From positions 6,882,001-6,946,000 of the forward strand of contig NZ_CP051204.2 in the NCBI RefSeq assembly GCF_012516375.2: a stretch of DNA of 64,000 nucleotides, given 5' to 3'. A model generated the notes under the pieces. That model was not told where the DNA came from. It searched no databases and worked only from the letters and a program-made list of their open reading frames with translations. Origin of the DNA: Chitinophaga oryzae (GTDB lineage: Bacteria > Bacteroidota > Bacteroidia > Chitinophagales > Chitinophagaceae). Shown here in pieces: positions 43,601 to 51,507 of this stretch (the stretch's first letter is position 1; each line of letters opens with the position of its first letter). The position numbers and the translations under genes are program-made.

Positions 43601-43735
43601 GTCCATACGAGGAGGAGCGAATGCACTATCGGCAATTATCCCCTTGTTCTGTGTATATTGACCTCGTGTCCAGCTCTGTGCGTCTACAACTATTGCAAAC
43701 AGCACTGCCGTTAAAAACAATAAATACTTTTTCAT
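40637..43735 (-). CDS. Large tail-fibre-like protein with Sec signal peptide
   Basis: The 1032-residue protein starts MKKYLLFLTAVLFAIVVDAQ, a standard signal peptide with likely cleavage after VDA, unusual for a virion protein. The rest is Gly/Ser/Thr/Asn-rich and repetitive, in the manner of tail fibres: a motif of the type S-G-N-Y-I-(R/Q)-N-x-(T/S)-x-x-Q-x-A-x-F-x-I-x-G occurs three times (about 365, 505 and 720), and the SPANKLEVAG segment of fibre repeats occurs once (about 850). No peptidase or chaperone domain is clear at the C-terminus. It sits between a tail-collar-like gene and the holin, the normal place for a receptor-binding protein. It may alternatively be a surface protein displayed by the lysogen. 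Confidence 0.75.
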   Translation of the reverse strand: MKKYLLFLTAVLFAIVVDAQSWTRGQYTQNKGIIADSAFAPPRMDTIWKGGEKDSIGAILFRPIDNELYVKKPSKWERIATGFGLALDSASYAPSTGMFFFRRTDGSVLAVPTGLVDSLRIRYTAAQADARFILLTQKGTANGVAGLDAGGKVSMNQIPDALLGAVTYMGGYNAATNTPALAAAAAGNKGCYWVVSTAGSQFGLSLAVGDWIISNGSVYQKVDNNNAVTSVAGRTGAVVIDSADISSFYTKVRGLLSASSPLTYNSVTGILTHVNSGVAAGTYNNVSVNTTGHITSGSNVAYLTGNQPINLSGDITGSGTTAISTTLKNTGTAGTYMKVTTDAQGRVISGGTLSASDMPAGSGNYIQNQSVADQPASGRISGDFIANKLHSYGPTGSVDFTLHTSTGYSDGTANRRWGLGKLNTEATGNVGNDFVITRFDNSGSPMSATTPPLKIARNTGEITLGTINNESGNVDKFLVSNAGAIRYRTGTQLLSDIGAAPGSGSGNYIRNGTGAQTADFNITGGASVGGGINLTNSTSNLISYPSTGIGAPSFTTRSAGTRMVLWPNLSAAAVDYGMGIGNPYMWLSVPQRTNAYSFRWFAGTDQVGRLDGLGSMELTGQGRFGGWYTANGIGPAAEVGYSGGYALLYGFDRTASSYLPVRLAGGNSNVNFRVFDIDGIGYKFASLANASLLGTDALGYLTDNSSSFIKNGTSVQTAQFSINGTGNAGQFTAPVLSTGVSTGTLNILGGAANAGSFRGAEIALRGGSAATSPGEMTFHTGTIGSNAVQPERMRINAAGNVGVGTASPANKLEVAGGDGLDPVAGTWSGAFGISNSPNAYGLNFGVKGNGTSFVQAQRKDGTATLYPILLNPIGGNIGINTTSNPTSTLFVSGTFTNTGAAVFASGGVPMTVNGLGQVSVGSTLTVSGTSNFTGALTASGGVNAKSYAVKTGTPDAVAGIVEIPANQGEVTINTTAATANSLIFLTINGYSDVLGNISAPRVSYKGANRFDIAMNKPSGVSASIAWMIVEPY

Positions 43736-43744
43736 ACTGTTACT

Positions 43745-45124
43745 TCAAATGCAGCCATACGCAGGCAGGCCGCCGTTAATACTTCTTGTTTCAAATTCAC
43801 TTTCGCCCACATCTTTTATCGTGGCGGCATTCCACAGAGTTCCACCTGGCCATTGCATAATCCCAACGCGGTACTCGGAATCAGGATTGACATTATCAAT
43901 AGCAGTTGGCGTACCGGTACCGTCCACGTCAGAGGCCCGGGCACCGAGTTTATTAAACCGTGTGTCACTAGTGTGGTTATGCTTTTTCATGGCGAACCCT
44001 TCAAAACTACCCGGAACACTTTTGTTATCACCGCGGTCCTGATCAATCCCGGAACGGGCACCGGGTAAGACGCGAGCAAAAAGCCCCTGCCAGTCGGGAA
44101 CGATTATATTGTCGGAATCCTCTTCTGTAGCCCACTTGGTTCGATGCTCAAACGGATCGCTTTCCCATGTTGCGAAATCAACAACTGCATCGAGGTACAG
44201 CTCCTGCAGCTTCGCAACGAGTTTTTTGGCGCGTGGGTACTGGAGTTTAGAAATAGTTCTCCCGTCAAAAGGGATGCTGTTGGGAACGGGTAAGTACGAG
44301 AGAAACCAGAGGCCGACGTCTTTATATGAAGGGCTGATGTAGTCTACCTGCCAGCCTTTTGTACCATTACCGTCATCAAACCAAACGAGCGTTGCCTGTT
44401 CATCGAAGCCGAGGATGAATTCGTCTACTCCGGTCGGCGTAAGGAACACAATATCCCCAGGCGCTGTCCTGATAGTGGACTGGCAAGTATTCACCATATT
44501 GGTCACGATTGTAAGCCGCACACCTTGTGGGTAGTTACTACCAGGAGGCAGGACCAGGTTTACCGGTGCTCCTGTCGCGACAATGACGTGCATTTTGAAG
44601 AAATCATCAGGTAAAATGTTTCCAGATGATGTGTGTCTTTTTTCAGCCGTATACCCTTTGCCGATGCTGCCGGGAGCAGCCACAATACTGCTTATCCGTG
44701 GCTCAAAACTTACGGCGATCACATCACCGCTATTAAAGCTGTAAGGGCCGGGATTTTCAGGGTCTAATGAGTTGAACGTCACAGTATCAATCCCGTTAAA
44801 CAAATAGTCCTGCCCCGGTATCAATGGGCCAATACCACGGAGATCTACCTGTTGGAGAGAATATCCCTGTAAGGAGGCGTCAGTTATTTGGCTATCTCCT
44901 ACAGCTGGATCTCCGGGGTTCTCCCGGCCGGCCACATAAAATTTTGTATTGCGGATATCTGCAAAGGCACCCTGCTCCACAAGACGCTCAGCAAACTCCG
45001 TTGCCGTTGCCCGGTGACTTCTCTTTGTCGTAGGGTTACCAATAGCCAACGGCCAGTCCAGCGTCCAGCTGGCTGGCGCCGGCGGTAACTCAGGTATTGG
45101 TATGAGTAAGATCTCGTCAGCCAT
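43745..45124 (-). CDS. Putative tail fibre/collar protein
   Basis: A 459-residue protein, starting at the ATG at 45124, one base after the stop of the preceding gene; a longer frame from 45160 would overlap that gene. The N-terminal part (TTKRSHRATATEFAERL) resembles fibre attachment regions. The C-terminal third (PNSIPFDGRTISKLQYPRAKKLVAKLQEL, then VPDWQGLFARVLPGARSG) has the pattern of phage tail-collar domains, where a Gly-rich hexad and N-terminal PF(D/N)G recur. It probably links the fibre to the tail tip. Confidence 0.7.
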   Translation of the reverse strand: MADEILLIPIPELPPAPASWTLDWPLAIGNPTTKRSHRATATEFAERLVEQGAFADIRNTKFYVAGRENPGDPAVGDSQITDASLQGYSLQQVDLRGIGPLIPGQDYLFNGIDTVTFNSLDPENPGPYSFNSGDVIAVSFEPRISSIVAAPGSIGKGYTAEKRHTSSGNILPDDFFKMHVIVATGAPVNLVLPPGSNYPQGVRLTIVTNMVNTCQSTIRTAPGDIVFLTPTGVDEFILGFDEQATLVWFDDGNGTKGWQVDYISPSYKDVGLWFLSYLPVPNSIPFDGRTISKLQYPRAKKLVAKLQELYLDAVVDFATWESDPFEHRTKWATEEDSDNIIVPDWQGLFARVLPGARSGIDQDRGDNKSVPGSFEGFAMKKHNHTSDTRFNKLGARASDVDGTGTPTAIDNVNPDSEYRVGIMQWPGGTLWNAATIKDVGESEFETRSINGGLPAYGCI

Positions 45125-45125
45125 T

Positions 45126-45872
45126 TTATACAATTTCTGTTGGTGAAAGGCCGGCCACATCGCCGTCGCCGATAATGTTTAACTCACTGGCAGCAATCGC
45201 CATTCTGTCGGAAATATTTTCCGCCACGATCCAGTCCGGGCTTGTCTCAGCAGTCCATCCTACGGAGAGGGTGAAGTCGCACCCGGATGAAAAACCTGTA
45301 AGGCGCAGATCCTTATTCACTGGATAAGAATTGAACAGACTGATCACATCTGGTACGTCGTAGGCTATACCCAGAAGGGTGCCGTCGTACCAGAAGATAT
45401 TTGCAGGATAAGGATTTGGACATTGAGGCAGGCGTACCCCGGTGACATCAGCGAGGTATACAGTTTTCTGAACAGTGCTTTTCACGATCTGCATGGGACC
45501 GTTGATCTTCCCGGTAAAGCTATAGCTCAGAGCAGAACTGTAATCCCCGGTTTCCTCCCAATGATCTATATACATTTTACCAGAAATGATCAAGCCGCCA
45601 CTGGCCGATGTCCGGAAACTGAATCCCACCAAAGACCCATTTTCCAGCCATTCCAGTACTGAAATCCCGTTTATACTCTCTTTATAGACCATAAGCCCTT
45701 CAGCCGCCACTGTGCCTCGCTTGATGCTTGGCAGGTATTTCTCATCCGGCCCGGTCGGATCGGTAATCGTGAGGTAGTCACGGCTCCGGGATAACGTACA
45801 GCTTTTGCTGTGACATACCGGTACCGGCGTCCCTGTGCCCATGCTCAATATGAGATCAATGCCTAAAATCAT
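45126..45872 (-). CDS. Second tail-tube-like protein (TP901-1 type fold)
   Basis: A 248-residue protein encoded downstream of the tail tip gene. Its first half (CHSKSCTLSRSRDYLTITDPTGPDEKYLPSIKRGTVAAEGLMVY) shares with the major tail protein at 50608 the layout Cys, Ser-Arg-Ser-Arg, Pro, Lys, then Tyr or Thr before a small strand. The following YIDHWEETGDYSSALSYSFTGKI is again tube-like. The C-terminal 80 residues have no counterpart there and look like an Ig-type addition. It may be a tail-tip or decoration protein derived from the tail tube. The similarity is judged by eye. Confidence 0.55.
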   Translation of the reverse strand: MILGIDLILSMGTGTPVPVCHSKSCTLSRSRDYLTITDPTGPDEKYLPSIKRGTVAAEGLMVYKESINGISVLEWLENGSLVGFSFRTSASGGLIISGKMYIDHWEETGDYSSALSYSFTGKINGPMQIVKSTVQKTVYLADVTGVRLPQCPNPYPANIFWYDGTLLGIAYDVPDVISLFNSYPVNKDLRLTGFSSGCDFTLSVGWTAETSPDWIVAENISDRMAIAASELNIIGDGDVAGLSPTEIV

Positions 45873-45878
45873 TTTTCA

Positions 45879-47816
45879 TCAGTTTTCATCGTCAGTGTCT
45901 TTTTCCTTATAGGTACTACCAGCTCCCTGCTCCGGTAAAATCTCCTCGAGGAGCAAAGCATGCTCACATTTACGCACATCGTACTTGTCGCGCAGCTGCA
46001 TAAACCGCCCCTGTAGGCCGTCAACTGTAAAAATGTTGTAGAACTCTATACTATTACTGTACACCGTTCCCTCGAAGGTGTCCACGCTTTTTGCATATTC
46101 GTCGACGTTAGCCTGCGCCATGTGCTGCTCAATGTCGCGCGGGATAATTCCCACTTTACTGCTTCTCCAGTTCCTTGCTGGCGCTGTTCCAACAAACAGC
46201 GTATTGGAAAGCGTTTTCACACCGGTGTCAATGAATTTGAAGTCGTCTCTTTCCTGTATGTGGGAATATTCCGCGTTGTTGGTAATGGTCAACTCCCTAC
46301 CTGTGGCAGAAAGCGGGGAAATACCCAGCTTGATAAGGTATACGGAAACGCCAGTAGGTTCACCGGGATCTAACGGATGGTCACCGGGGTTAAGTGGCGG
46401 CGGAGACTCCGCCGGAAGGATCTGAATACGCACACGACCGATTGGAAACGGGCGATTGATCAGATACGGGATTGGTTTGCTCTTAATATCAAAGCTCCCC
46501 TCTTGCTTTTTGCCGCTGCGGGAAATAGTGATATAACCAGGCTCAACACCTTCGGTGTATTTCCAGTCGCCAGACTGGTCCAGTGTCCAGTATTCACCGC
46601 CGCCAACAGAACCAAGTTCCCCGGCTTTGATAATAATATTGAAACTGGTGGTGTTGCCCCATTTATACCGGAAGCTACATGTAACAATATCACCCTGGCT
46701 TACGCTGTCAGCGGGCGTGTACTGCTGGATAGACATTGTCACACTGGATGGCTGTGGGTATGGCATAAACAACCTGTAGGGATTCTGTATTGTACCGGTA
46801 CCGGCCCGCTGTACGATCATATCCGGGTTCGGTCTTTCCCAGTGGGCAAAGTCGCCGTTGGAGAAGTCGCTCCAGTCATAATTCTGCAGCTGATTGATGG
46901 CCTTATAGGTAACGTTGAACGTTGCCTTTTTCACTGCGGGCATGCGGTTTAAATCTGCGTTTCCGCGTATAGGAATGCCGTGGGCGTTGTCCGGGTTCGG
47001 GCCTATCCGCTTCAATATACCAGGGATCGGAATCATAGTACCGGCGCCGTCCGGCGCGTACTGATCGGCTGAAATACTGTTCTGGTACAAATCGGGTGTT
47101 CGGATAAACCACGCCTGTCCTGCCGCGAGAAACAACCGAGCGTAGAAACTTTTACAAAATCCCCCAAATACTTCATAGATCGACTTCGGGCCATCTACAA
47201 AGTCGTAGAACATATCAGTGTGAGCGAACATCCCTGTCAGTAATCTGCTGTCTACTGGTAGATTCTCAGGGCGGAGGGTATTTACCACGTTTAGTGCGAC
47301 AGGGTAGCCTACCGCCTTATTCAGCGAGCGTGTAACCAGCGTTTCGTGTAGGGTAACGTGATCGTACCGTACTTTCCCGCCGTCGTAGATACCGAAGTTC
47401 GTTCCTTTAGCAAAGGCCAGCCCATCCACGGCAGCCAACTCTACCTCGTACGGAGGAAAAGCGTATGGGCGCCGGCTGGAATCAGGCTTAATGTAGTAAA
47501 TGCCGTCGAGCCGGTTGTTTTTGTAAATACGGACCTGGTGATAACGCTCATCTCGATCAAAGAATTCCGCAGGAGACGGCACACCCGGTTCACCTGAATA
47601 CGCATACCGAATAGTAGCCTTCCGGCCCACTATCCAGCTGCGTTTACTTTCGTCGGAGTTCATGTATTCCAAAACCAACGGCACCTCAGCAGGAGCAAGC
47701 ACCTGAGGATTGATCGCCGGGGAACCTTCCCGGGGCCAGATCTCCACCCGCCAGGCGGCCGGAGTTCTAAAGTGGAGGTCCACGAATTCCATGCGATATT
47801 TCAGGACGTAGGCCAT
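45879..47816 (-). CDS. Putative tail tip / baseplate protein
   Basis: A 645-residue, beta-rich protein directly after the tape measure gene, coupled by a TAATG overlap. The position matches the distal tail or tail-associated protein of siphophages. Features are an N-terminal MEFVDLHFRTPAAWRVEIWPREGSPAI region, many aromatic residues and a C-terminal domain with an acidic end (EKDTDDEN). No lysozyme or peptidase motif is seen. Family not recognised, so the call rests on gene order and size. Confidence 0.65.
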   Translation of the reverse strand: MAYVLKYRMEFVDLHFRTPAAWRVEIWPREGSPAINPQVLAPAEVPLVLEYMNSDESKRSWIVGRKATIRYAYSGEPGVPSPAEFFDRDERYHQVRIYKNNRLDGIYYIKPDSSRRPYAFPPYEVELAAVDGLAFAKGTNFGIYDGGKVRYDHVTLHETLVTRSLNKAVGYPVALNVVNTLRPENLPVDSRLLTGMFAHTDMFYDFVDGPKSIYEVFGGFCKSFYARLFLAAGQAWFIRTPDLYQNSISADQYAPDGAGTMIPIPGILKRIGPNPDNAHGIPIRGNADLNRMPAVKKATFNVTYKAINQLQNYDWSDFSNGDFAHWERPNPDMIVQRAGTGTIQNPYRLFMPYPQPSSVTMSIQQYTPADSVSQGDIVTCSFRYKWGNTTSFNIIIKAGELGSVGGGEYWTLDQSGDWKYTEGVEPGYITISRSGKKQEGSFDIKSKPIPYLINRPFPIGRVRIQILPAESPPPLNPGDHPLDPGEPTGVSVYLIKLGISPLSATGRELTITNNAEYSHIQERDDFKFIDTGVKTLSNTLFVGTAPARNWRSSKVGIIPRDIEQHMAQANVDEYAKSVDTFEGTVYSNSIEFYNIFTVDGLQGRFMQLRDKYDVRKCEHALLLEEILPEQGAGSTYKEKDTDDEN

Positions 47817-49894
47817 TACCTTACCCTGCCCTCCTCACGCATGCCACGCTTAACGATTGTAACAAGCCCTTGGGCGTCGATATGGTTTTCGATATAGATG
47901 GGCGCACCGCCGCCGCCCAGATATGGCCAGAGTTCTTCCGGGATCATCGCCTCACGGCCGGAGGGGTTGTCTCCCACCATCGCCAGCGTCGGGCCATCTG
48001 TTATGCCACCCACCGCGTAACTTTTGATTCCCCCTTTCGCCTTTGCTTTAAGCGCTCCTGCAGCCAAATAAGCAGCACCACCGGCCGCTATAGCTAAATA
48101 TGGATTTAAGGATTTAAGTGATACGTTGAAAGCCAATAATGCAAGTCCATATTCAACCAACAGCTTACCCAGCTGCTCTAAACCACCAGCAACAGTGAAC
48201 AAAAATGCACCTACGAAATCAGTAGATCCTCCTGCAAGTGCCGCACCGGCAGCCTCTAATTCGGCAACACCGATACCGATAATGACATCTTTTAAAATCT
48301 GGTTTATTCTTTCATTCAATTTAGATAGACCATTATCCCACGCTGACTGTGCAGTATCAGTAAGGGCTTTAATGCCATCAGTGAGCCTCTGTTGTGCCGC
48401 TTTAATACCCGGCTCCAGTTCCGACAAAGTAACTCTGACTGGCAAATCCAGCGCAATTACATCTTTGGCCCTACCACCAACAATTTCATTATCGTGGACT
48501 TTCTGCTTCGAAAAAGTAAAAATCTGTTTGGTATCTATTTTTTCGACACCAAGAATAGCGGCGGATACAATATTTATCTGCCGGGCGACATCCTCCAGTG
48601 CCTTACGGGCAGCAGGGCCGGACATTTTGGACAGCTCATCGAAAGCTTTGTTGAGCGCCTGCAGCCGTTGATTGGCCAATTCGTCGACGCCAGTGCCTAC
48701 CAGCGCGGCGCGGTTCTGAATAGTTTTCATTTCCGCCTGTAGGTCTTTCAGAACGTCGGATACGGAGCGAATCTTGGCAACAGTATCACTACCTCCATCT
48801 TTTCCCAATATCTTATCCAACAAGCCCTTATCACTGGCTTCATTGATAATGTCATCAAGGTTTTTTTTGAAAACACCTACAAGAGTGTTCGCATCATTCA
48901 GATCCTTCTCAGCTTTTTCAACGATAGAGAACCCTTTGCTAGGAGCAATGCCGTATTCCCTAACGGCGTTTCCGACATCACGGAACAACTTCACCTGTTC
49001 TTTCAGGAAATTACTTTGACCGCTGGCCAATTCAGCAGCCTCCCGTTGGGCTTCGAGCTTTTTCTGCTCAACTTCCACAGCAGCATCTGCCTGTTTCCCC
49101 AATGCTTTTTCGTAGGCCTGCTGAGCGCCCATCACTTTACTACGGACAAGCATTAACTCAACCTGTTTACCAATAGCCGTGGTGGCTGACTCTGAATTGA
49201 TTTTTTCAGCTTTCAGATTGGTCAGGTATTCCGGGTACTTATCGTTTATTACCTTGATCGCGTCAGCCTGCTGCTGTTTACTGCTGGCGGTATCTTTCAC
49301 AATATCAATGAGGGTTTCCAGTGTGTTGATTTCAGCCTGCGCCTTAGCGTTGCTGCTGGCCATCTCCTGACTCCACGCAAACTGTGCTTTCTCCGCATCA
49401 CTAAAGGCAACCACATGACCTTCCAGTACATCCTGCAGTTCCAGGCCACTGAAAGCGAATTTCATAACCAGATCCGTAGCGATGGCGGTGGCCACCGCGA
49501 GGCCTGCAGCACCCAACAAACCACCTACAAAATCTTCGGCGCTCCCTGTTGCTCCGGAAAGCGCTTCAGATGTATCGTCTAAGGAGTCTGCCGTCTCTTC
49601 AGATGCGGAACTCACCTCTGCGGCAGCCTCGCCGACCTGGGAGGTGGAAGCGGAAAGATTTTCCAGACTCTCCTGGCTGCTCTGTGCAGCGGTACCCATA
49701 TTGTTAATGCTTTCCGTCGCGGTATTGGTGGCCGGCGCGGCCTGATTGACGGTACCAGTAAAATTTTCAGTGGTAGCGGTAAGATTACCGAGGGCACCGT
49801 TTATTCTTCCGGTAGATCTTTCGATCTCCTGCATCGCCTTCTCCAGATTTTTTATTTCTGCGGACAAAATGAGTTTAAGGCCAACGACATCCAT
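47816..49894 (-). CDS. Tail tape measure protein
   Basis: A 692-residue protein. The first 330 residues are rich in Ala, Ser, Thr, Glu and Gln with heptad patterns (long coiled coil). A hydrophobic stretch (LLGAAGLAVATAIATDLVMKF, about 129-150) and another near 550-620 are typical of tape measures that contact the membrane. The C-terminus ends GGITDGPTLAMVGDNPSGREAMIP, a conserved tape measure tail motif. By the usual rule of about 0.15 nm per residue, the tail would be near 100 nm. It lies after the tail chaperones and before the tail tip gene. Confidence 0.9.
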   Translation of the reverse strand: MDVVGLKLILSAEIKNLEKAMQEIERSTGRINGALGNLTATTENFTGTVNQAAPATNTATESINNMGTAAQSSQESLENLSASTSQVGEAAAEVSSASEETADSLDDTSEALSGATGSAEDFVGGLLGAAGLAVATAIATDLVMKFAFSGLELQDVLEGHVVAFSDAEKAQFAWSQEMASSNAKAQAEINTLETLIDIVKDTASSKQQQADAIKVINDKYPEYLTNLKAEKINSESATTAIGKQVELMLVRSKVMGAQQAYEKALGKQADAAVEVEQKKLEAQREAAELASGQSNFLKEQVKLFRDVGNAVREYGIAPSKGFSIVEKAEKDLNDANTLVGVFKKNLDDIINEASDKGLLDKILGKDGGSDTVAKIRSVSDVLKDLQAEMKTIQNRAALVGTGVDELANQRLQALNKAFDELSKMSGPAARKALEDVARQINIVSAAILGVEKIDTKQIFTFSKQKVHDNEIVGGRAKDVIALDLPVRVTLSELEPGIKAAQQRLTDGIKALTDTAQSAWDNGLSKLNERINQILKDVIIGIGVAELEAAGAALAGGSTDFVGAFLFTVAGGLEQLGKLLVEYGLALLAFNVSLKSLNPYLAIAAGGAAYLAAGALKAKAKGGIKSYAVGGITDGPTLAMVGDNPSGREAMIPEELWPYLGGGGAPIYIENHIDAQGLVTIVKRGMREEGRVR

Positions 49895-49896
49895 GG

Positions 49897-50184
49897 TTAA
49901 TTCTTATTGAAGCTGTTGAAATAGAAGTCCGCGATAGCCTGAAATTGCTCTTTCGGGATGCGAACAGGTTGAGCTTTTTGTACGGGAGGGTCCGTAATAA
50001 CACGAAAGAGCTTTTCTTCCTTTACCTTGTTGGCGTGTTTCGGATCACAGGCCATGCGGACCACATAGAAGCTTAACCGACGTATCCCCTGCATAAAACG
50101 GGAGTGACGAATCCAGTACCCTTCTGCTGCCCGACCGTAGTCTTTCCACGACATTGCGTAGAATTCATCAGGCGACAGGCCCAT
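49897..50184 (-). CDS. Tail assembly chaperone, frameshift extension (GT-like T part)
   Basis: The open frame reads MGLSPDEFYAMSWKDYGRAA and on for 95 codons. Upstream of the ATG the same frame continues coding-like as KWEDIKDFAIGE up to the A9 run at 50223-50231, and is closed by a TAA formed in that run. A -1 shift on the A9 joins it to the preceding chaperone frame (Pro-Arg-Lys-Lys-Lys, then Ser-Lys-Trp-Glu-Asp). This is the G/GT arrangement of lambda-like and many other siphophages, in which the fused product chaperones the tape measure. The position between major tail protein and tape measure gene is exactly as expected. Confidence 0.78.
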   Translation of the reverse strand: MGLSPDEFYAMSWKDYGRAAEGYWIRHSRFMQGIRRLSFYVVRMACDPKHANKVKEEKLFRVITDPPVQKAQPVRIPKEQFQAIADFYFNSFNKN

Positions 50185-50204
50185 CTCCCCAATGGCAAAA
50201 TCTT

Positions 50205-50602
50205 TTATGTCTTCCCACTTACTTTTTTTTTACGTGGTTTCTTCTCTCCCGGCTTTGCCTTCTCTTCCGGTTGGGTAGGAATGAGCTTCCGCAGGCCGGA
50301 AGAATCCAACCACACAGTAAAGACGGTACCGAGTTCGTTGATATCGGCATTCCCCAGCCACTCCGCCACCGTGACGGGGTAAAGTCCAGGTTCTTCCGCT
50401 GTATGCGGTAGTTCCCAACAAGACCAGTGTATACCAGATCACAAAGCGCATCCAGCGGGCTTTCTTTGGCTTTTTTAGCCAGTGTTTTACCTGCTACAAG
50501 CGGGTCTTTACCGAGAATGCTACCGAGTGCTTCTTTCTGCCAGTTGTTAAAGCGCAGCGTACGCAAGGCGCCGCCGAGCTGTACTTCGATGATGTTGCTC
50601 AT
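50205..50602 (-). CDS. Tail assembly chaperone (G-like), reading frame broken within 50376-50438
   Basis: The first 75 codons from the ATG at 50602 read MSNIIEVQLGGALRTLRFNN through LVYTGLVGNYRIQR in frame 0. After this, frame 0 becomes protein-unlike and Arg/Ser/Trp-rich. The -1 frame instead reads EEPGLYPVTVAEWLG and on to PGEKKPRKKKVSGKT with stop at 50205, which is what a tail chaperone should look like. Both frames are open between 50438 and 50219. One missing base (for example a G near 50400 or a C in the C4 tract 50376-50379) would explain it, either as a real mutation or a sequence error. A second programmed shift is possible but unlikely. The intact protein would have about 132 residues. 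Confidence 0.75.
50223..50231 (-). promoter_or_regulatory. A9 slippery sequence for -1 ribosomal frameshifting
   Basis: On the minus strand the coding frame is CGT AAA AAA AAA GTA. A run of nine A contains the A-AAA-AAA heptamer, among the most slippery sites for -1 shifts in bacteria. After a -1 step the reading continues AGT AAG TGG GAA GAC into the chaperone extension. Confidence 0.75.
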
Positions 50603-50607
50603 AAAAA

Positions 50608-51057
50608 TCAAGGGGTTGGTGTACGATCTTGTTCATATTCGCCGGTTACAGCCAGCGTAAAATCGCTTTTGGCCAGATCGGTGGTCGGGTAATCGGTATC
50701 CAGATTACTAAACCATCCTTTGCCGGAGTAGATTACATCTCCGGGAACAGGTGTACCGGACATAGGGCCGATCTTCCAGTCAAATATTGTTGCGTCGCGG
50801 AAAAGTTTGTCCAGTTCGGCCTCACTTGCTTTCGGATCGGTGAAAGCGACACCATCCGGAAGCAACACCTGCAGGCTGCCGGTGATTTCGTAATCCGCTG
50901 CCGGGTTGGGGATTTTCTTATTGGGGTCGCACTTACTGGGTGCATTGATGGTGCCACGGCTCCGTGAAAATTTCAGGTCTGTCTGACAGACCAGCATTAA
51001 AAACAGGGTCGTGGTTTTGATAGATAAGGCATATGTGCCGATAATCTCTCTTTCCAT
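50608..51057 (-). CDS. Major tail (tube) protein, TP901-1 type
   Basis: A 149-residue protein encoded right after the tail terminator gene, with the start abutting the preceding stop. It shows the layout of phage major tail proteins: LVCQTDLKFSRSRGTINAPSKC, then ADYEITGSLQVLLPDGV, FDWKIGP, YSGKGWFSNLDTDYPTTDLAKSDFTLAVTGEYE, the last with the fold-typical alternation of T-G-x-x-x. It would form the stacked hexamer rings of the tail. High expression is expected, although the gene lacks its own promoter. Confidence 0.82.
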   Translation of the reverse strand: MEREIIGTYALSIKTTTLFLMLVCQTDLKFSRSRGTINAPSKCDPNKKIPNPAADYEITGSLQVLLPDGVAFTDPKASEAELDKLFRDATIFDWKIGPMSGTPVPGDVIYSGKGWFSNLDTDYPTTDLAKSDFTLAVTGEYEQDRTPTP

Positions 51058-51507
51058 TTATTGTTCTTTTACGAGATGAGTAAAACGGATTGCTTTTTCG
51101 TGGTGCTTCCGGGTGGCGTCCTGGCTGTTGGTTGTGGTGGTACCAGCCAGTTTCGTCTGCATGTTGATGAATGCTGGTGACTCAAAAGAGATAACAGCTC
51201 CCGGTGCCGGCATCATAATGCTCATCACCTGGCTGCTGATATCGTCCATGTACTTTTTATTCCCCTGTTCAGCACCGGGGAAGGACGTCACGACGATAAC
51301 GACAATGGCACAATCAGACATCACAAAGCACCTGCTGGCGCCGCCGTCACGCGGAACAAACGTCTGGTTGCCCAAAATGATGTAAGGCGTAGGTGTATCT
51401 TTTGGCGCAAAACCGTCGAACACACCAACAGGTTGCCCCTTGTGGAGCACAGCGCCATCGAGGAGACGGCCGTACATATCGCGGATTGTAAATGATGGAT
51501 CTGTCAT
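51058..51507 (-). CDS. Tail terminator-like protein (DUF3168 type)
   Basis: The 149-residue protein resembles the DUF3168/gpU group: IRDMYGRLLDGAVLHKGQPVGVFDGFAPKDTPTPYIILGNQ, then VIVVTSFPGAEQGNKKYMDDISSQVMSIM and a C-terminal strand ending RKHHEKAIRFTHLV. It caps the tail tube and connects it to the head. It starts on an ATGA overlap with the preceding HK97-gp10-like gene. The assignment is by pattern and gene order. Confidence 0.72.
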   Translation of the reverse strand: MTDPSFTIRDMYGRLLDGAVLHKGQPVGVFDGFAPKDTPTPYIILGNQTFVPRDGGASRCFVMSDCAIVVIVVTSFPGAEQGNKKYMDDISSQVMSIMMPAPGAVISFESPAFINMQTKLAGTTTTNSQDATRKHHEKAIRFTHLVKEQ

